Positions 6,981 to 8,929 of a stretch of 8,929 bases of DNA are shown one piece after another. The notes under the pieces are model-generated. The model ran no database searches. It was given only the letters and a program-made list of their open reading frames with translations, and was not told the DNA's origin. Each line of letters opens with the position of its first letter. Within the stretch, counting starts at the first letter, position 1. The translations under genes were made by a program, and so were the position numbers. The stretch covers positions 1-8,929 of the forward strand of contig JACIXM010000478.1 in the NCBI GenBank assembly GCA_014360395.1, given 5' to 3'. Source of the stretch: Actinotalea sp. (GTDB lineage: Bacteria; Actinomycetota; Actinomycetes; Actinomycetales; Cellulomonadaceae).

Positions 6981-7000
6981 GTCGGTGGCCTGTGACCGAC
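6981..7000 (+). terminator. Possible hairpin after the ABC operon
   Basis: GTCGGT (6981-6986) and ACCGAC (6995-7000) form a 6-bp stem with an 8-nt loop 37 bp past the permease stop. No T-tract follows. The position fits an operon end, but the evidence is thin. Confidence 0.22.
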
Positions 7001-7029
7001 GTCGCCGTCGTCCTGGGACCTGCGGGCGC

Positions 7030-7115
7030 TTGTCCACACCTTCCTGAGTGGTACCCGTGCACTGTTCACACAGTTGTGGAGCCAGCCTGTGGATAACCCC
7101 GGTGGTGGTGGACAG
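7030..7115. promoter_or_regulatory. Cluster of DnaA-box-like 9-mers
   Basis: Within 86 bp there is TTGTCCACA (7030-7038, +), the preferred actinobacterial DnaA box. The exact complement of TTATCCACA, the classic perfect box, lies at 7088-7096 (-). Three weaker relatives accompany them: CTGTTCACA at 7062-7070 (+), the complement of GGCTCCACA at 7075-7083 (-) and a 7/9 match at 7107-7115 (-). The boxes point toward one another. No dnaA or dnaN gene and no AT-rich unwinding region is present, so this is not oriC. It could be a DnaA-binding or titration site, or a regulatory site for the adjacent tRNA gene; the role is inference. Confidence 0.5.
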
Positions 7116-7123
7116 GGCACGGG

Positions 7124-7153
7124 ATGAGGTGGCGCGCCGTCGGCGGGTATAGT
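7124..7153 (+). promoter_or_regulatory. Predicted promoter of tRNA-Gly
   Basis: TATAGT (7148-7153) is a strong -10 hexamer 28 bp before the tRNA. ATGAGG (7124-7129) is the best -35 match (three of six to TTGACA), with an 18-bp spacer. Transcription would begin near 7160, leaving a leader of about 22 nt for RNase P to remove. Confidence 0.6.
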
Positions 7154-7181
7154 CGTCGCCGTCGCACCCTCGGGGTGCTGC

Positions 7182-7252
7182 GCGGGTGTAGTTCAATGGT
7201 AGAACTTCAGCTTCCCAAGCTGACAGCGCGGGTTCGATTCCCGTCACCCGCT
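7182..7252 (+). tRNA. tRNA-Gly (anticodon CCC)
   Basis: A full 71-nt cloverleaf can be drawn. The acceptor stem pairs GCGGGTG (7182-7188) with CACCCGC (7245-7251), with discriminator T7252. The D arm is GTTC/GAAC around AATGGTA (7191-7205). The anticodon stem TCAGC/GCTGA (7207-7211, 7219-7223) closes the loop TTCCCAA, so the anticodon at 7214-7216 is CCC, reading GGG codons. The T arm (7228-7244) has loop TTCGATT and one G-T pair. CCA is not encoded, since the bases after the discriminator are CCC, so it must be added enzymatically. The short length and the paired stems are typical of bacterial tRNA-Gly. Confidence 0.97.
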
Positions 7253-7261
7253 CCCATCGCG

Positions 7262-7288
7262 TCGCAGGTCGGAGCGCGCTCGCTGCGA
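7262..7288 (+). terminator. Hairpin downstream of tRNA-Gly
   Basis: TCGCAG (7262-7267) pairs with CTGCGA (7283-7288), and the 10-bp palindrome GAGCGCGCTC (7272-7281) sits inside as a second stem. The structure starts 10 nt after the tRNA. It could terminate transcription or act as a trailer structure; no T-tract follows. Confidence 0.35.
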
Positions 7289-7364
7289 TGTGAGGCCGGT
7301 GGCCCCCCGCCGCGAAGCCGCTGCCGACCTGCGCCGACGGAGCCGGCTTGGCAGGGTAGGGATC

Positions 7365-7526
7365 ATGAAGACACTGATCATCGCCCTCGTCGTCGCCTGG
7401 CTGCTCCTGTCCCTCATCGGCGCGATCGTCGAAGGGCTGCTCTGGCTCCTGTTCATCGGCCTGGTGCTGCTCCTGGTCACCGGCGCCTACGGATGGTTCA
7501 AGCTCCGCGGACGCCCGCGCGCCTGA
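7365..7526 (+). CDS. 53-aa small membrane protein of unknown function
   Basis: The start is ATG 7365, giving MKTLIIALVVAWLLLS. The purine-rich AGGGTAGGG just upstream is a plausible ribosome binding site, and the open frame before it encodes only a basic, unlikely extension. The peptide is almost wholly hydrophobic: one span at about residues 3-20, a short turn with Glu23, a second span at about 24-40, then a basic tail WFKLRGRPRA. The positive tail suggests both ends face the cytoplasm. Small 'hydrophobic proteins' of this kind are common in actinobacteria and mostly unstudied. It lies 69 bp before the patatin-like gene on the same strand and may be co-transcribed with it. Confidence 0.78.
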   Translation: MKTLIIALVVAWLLLSLIGAIVEGLLWLLFIGLVLLLVTGAYGWFKLRGRPRA

Positions 7527-7595
7527 CCGCGCCCGCGAGGACGGGCCGGGCCTCCGCGCATCGGCTCCGTGCCGTCCCCTGCGATCATGGGGATC

Positions 7596-8624
7596 ATGGT
7601 CCGCCCTCCCCGTGTCGCACTCGCTCTCGGTAGCGGGGGTGCCCGCGGCTACGCCCACATCGGCGCGATCGAGGTCATCCGCGAGCGCGGGTACGAGATC
7701 GTCGACATCGCGGGGGCGTCGATGGGCGCGCTCGTCGGCGGCGTCCACGCCGCCGGGGCCCTGGAGCCGTACACCGCGTGGGCCCGCAGCCTCACCCAGC
7801 GCGAGGTGCTGCGCCTGCTCGACCCGTCGCTGGGGGCGCCGGGGGCGATCCGCGCCGAGAAGATCCTGGCCAAGGTGAGCGAGCTGCTCGACGGGGCGGC
7901 CATCGAGGACCTGCCGATCTCCTTCACGGCGGTCGCCACGGACCTGCTGGCGCGCAAGGAGGTCTGGTTCCAGCGCGGCCCCGTCGACGCCGCGATCCGC
8001 GCGTCCATCGCCCTGCCGACGGTCATCACGCCCGTGATGATCAACGGGCGGCTGCTCGCGGACGGCGCCCTCATGAACCCGATCCCGCTCTCCGCGACCG
8101 CCGCCTCCCAGGCCGACGTCACGATCGCCGTCTCCGTCTCCGGCGAGCTGCCGGTGCACAACGGCAAGGTGCCGACGCAGGAGTCGGCGGCCGCCCAGCC
8201 GGTGGCCGAGTGGGGCGATCGCCTGCGCCGCAGCGCCGCACGCCTGGTGGACTCCGACCTGCGTCGCGCCGTCGTCCGCTTCCTCGGCAGTGCGCGGGCC
8301 CGGGCGCTGGCGGCCCGCGGGTCCGCGGTGGAGGCCGCCGAGGCGGCTGCCGAGCAGGTCTTCGAGCAGCTGCCGACCGGGCTGCGGACCCTCGACGTCG
8401 TGGAGCTGTCGCTGGACGCGATGCAGAGCGTCGTGGCCAGCTACCGCCTCGCGGGCTACCCGCCGGACGTCCTCGTCACCGTCCCCAAGAGCGCCTGCGC
8501 GACTCTGGAGTTCCACCGGGCCGCCGAGCTCATCGACCTCGGCCGCGCCGCCACGAGCGAGGCCCTGGACCGGGCCGTCGAGCAGGGCGTCCTCCCGGCC
8601 GACGGTACGGCCGCCGGGGCCTGA
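7596..8624 (+). CDS. Patatin-like phospholipase / serine hydrolase (RssA/YchK-like)
   Basis: The product is 342 aa from ATG 7596 (MVRPPRVALALGSGGARGYAH). In-frame alternatives are ATG 7587 and GTG 7569, which add 3 or 9 residues without family support. The patatin fold hydrolyses acyl ester bonds of lipids with a Ser-Asp dyad. The oxyanion loop GSGGARGYAHIG is at 12-23, the nucleophile elbow GASMG at 40-44 (Ser42), and the catalytic Asp in LLADGALMNPIP is Asp156. IRASIALPTVITPV (134-147) is the conserved segment before it. All catalytic residues are intact. Beyond about residue 190 comes a variable, helical C-terminal part (Ala/Glu-rich at 240-265) and a second alpha/beta stretch ending near 342. 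There is no signal peptide or membrane span, so it is probably cytoplasmic or peripheral to the membrane. The physiological substrate is unknown. Confidence 0.93.
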   Translation: MVRPPRVALALGSGGARGYAHIGAIEVIRERGYEIVDIAGASMGALVGGVHAAGALEPYTAWARSLTQREVLRLLDPSLGAPGAIRAEKILAKVSELLDGAAIEDLPISFTAVATDLLARKEVWFQRGPVDAAIRASIALPTVITPVMINGRLLADGALMNPIPLSATAASQADVTIAVSVSGELPVHNGKVPTQESAAAQPVAEWGDRLRRSAARLVDSDLRRAVVRFLGSARARALAARGSAVEAAEAAAEQVFEQLPTGLRTLDVVELSLDAMQSVVASYRLAGYPPDVLVTVPKSACATLEFHRAAELIDLGRAATSEALDRAVEQGVLPADGTAAGA

Positions 8625-8631
8625 GGGCGGG

Positions 8632-8644
8632 GCCGGCGCCCGGC
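8632..8644 (+). terminator. Possible short hairpin after the patatin-like gene
   Basis: GCCGG (8632-8636) and CCGGC (8640-8644) can pair around the loop CGC shortly after the stop codon. The stem is only 5 bp and no T-tract follows, so readthrough into the next small gene is quite possible. Confidence 0.18.
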
Positions 8645-8725
8645 TCGACGAGCGGGATCGCCGGAATCGCAGGACGATCAGGACCAGGAGCCGGACCGAC
8701 CGCTCCCCGTCCTTAGGAGGTCTCC

Positions 8726-8881
8726 GTGGTCATCCTCGGCATCATCCTGCTTGTCCTCGGGTACGTCATCAACATCCCGATCCTCATCACCATCGGGTGG
8801 ATCGTCCTCGTGATCGGCATCATCTTCTGGATCCTCGGTGCGATGGGTCGCGCCGTGGGCGGCCGGAAGTACTGGTACTAA
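8726..8881 (+). CDS. 51-aa small membrane protein, DUF6131-like
   Basis: The gene starts at GTG 8726 with a perfect AGGAGG ribosome binding site 5 bases upstream (8715-8720) and ends at TAA 8879-8881. The peptide begins MVILGIILLVLGYVINIPIL and has two hydrophobic spans (about residues 2-15 and 18-39) rich in Ile, Val and Leu. The hydrophilic C-terminus GRAVGGRKYWY follows. The length, two-span layout and G(R)xVGGR plus aromatic end match my recollection of the actinobacterial DUF6131 family, whose function is unknown. It lies 101 bp beyond the patatin-like gene on the same strand. Its ribosome binding site is the strongest in the window, suggesting efficient translation. Confidence 0.85.
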   Translation: MVILGIILLVLGYVINIPILITIGWIVLVIGIIFWILGAMGRAVGGRKYWY

Positions 8882-8904
8882 GGCAGTCGCACCGCCGGCG
8901 AACG

Positions 8905-8929
8905 GCCGGGCGTCCTGTGGGCGCCCGGC
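8905..8929 (+). terminator. Strong hairpin after the DUF6131-like gene
   Basis: GCCGGGCG (8905-8912) pairs perfectly with CGCCCGGC (8922-8929). A further T-G and two C-G pairs extend the stem inward to a TGT loop, giving about 11 pairs. It begins 24 bp after the stop codon and is the best terminator-like structure in the window. The window ends at its last base, so a T-tract cannot be checked. Confidence 0.6.

Noticed and set aside
7030..7115. Chromosomal replication origin
   Set aside because: DnaA-like boxes are present, but there is no dnaA or dnaN, no AT-rich unwinding element and too few strong boxes for an actinobacterial oriC.
7583..7598. Tandem GATCATGG repeat at the patatin-like gene start as a regulatory element
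   Set aside because: Two copies of a 9-bp sequence creating two in-frame ATG codons are easily chance; only start choice is affected.
5706..8516. A 936-codon open frame on the minus strand
   Set aside because: It runs antisense to the ABC genes, the tRNA and the patatin-like gene, and has low-complexity Arg/Gly/Pro/Ala composition. Across the tRNA it contains GIEPALSAWEAEVLPLNY, the familiar spurious peptide made by translating tRNA-Gly in antisense. It is a high-GC artefact.

Overview
The window is very GC-rich, uses GTG starts freely, has tightly packed genes and short 4-bp stop/start overlaps, and encodes families typical of high-GC Gram-positive bacteria. These are a bifunctional-type dCTP deaminase, an EtfD/HdrD-like Fe-S oxidoreductase and tiny DUF6131-like membrane proteins. 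It looks like chromosomal DNA of an actinobacterium, perhaps a Micrococcales member such as a Cellulomonas relative. The genus is a guess from general appearance. No transposase, integrase, phage gene or CRISPR array is visible.

Layout. (1) Bases 1-1506 (+) are the 3' part of a large Fe-S oxidoreductase with two 4Fe-4S motifs and two CCG cysteine modules; its N-terminus lies outside the window. (2) Bases 1510-4734 (-) hold four co-directional genes, reading right to left: dcd (dCTP deaminase), a 365-aa protein of unknown function, a ~306-aa protein of unknown function that may hold PH-like folds, and a 122-aa protein of unknown function. The last converges on the Fe-S gene with only 3 bp between stop codons. 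(3) Bases 4816-6944 (+) are a self-contained regulator/transporter operon: a 23-bp perfect palindrome, a TetR-type repressor, an ABC-2 ATPase and an ABC-2 permease, joined by two identical GTGA overlaps. (4) Bases 6945-7252 hold a gene-free stretch with a cluster of DnaA-box-like 9-mers, then a promoter and a 71-nt tRNA-Gly(CCC). (5) Bases 7365-8881 (+) hold a 53-aa double-span membrane peptide, a patatin-like serine hydrolase and a 51-aa DUF6131-like membrane peptide. A strong hairpin follows at the window edge.

Functional reading. The TetR-ABC cassette is probably an autorepressed exporter induced by its own substrate. The palindrome covers the predicted -10 element, and tetR appears to be transcribed without a leader. 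dcd and the 365-aa gene also have a TANNNT hexamer exactly 6 nt before the start codon and no ribosome binding site, so leaderless transcription looks common here. No gene-free stretch exceeds 300 bases; the longest is 6945-7181. The strongest leads for a second look are the operator/leaderless promoter arrangement, the DnaA-box cluster beside the tRNA, and the patatin gene bracketed by two tiny membrane proteins. I see no clear case for a wholly new multi-gene system.
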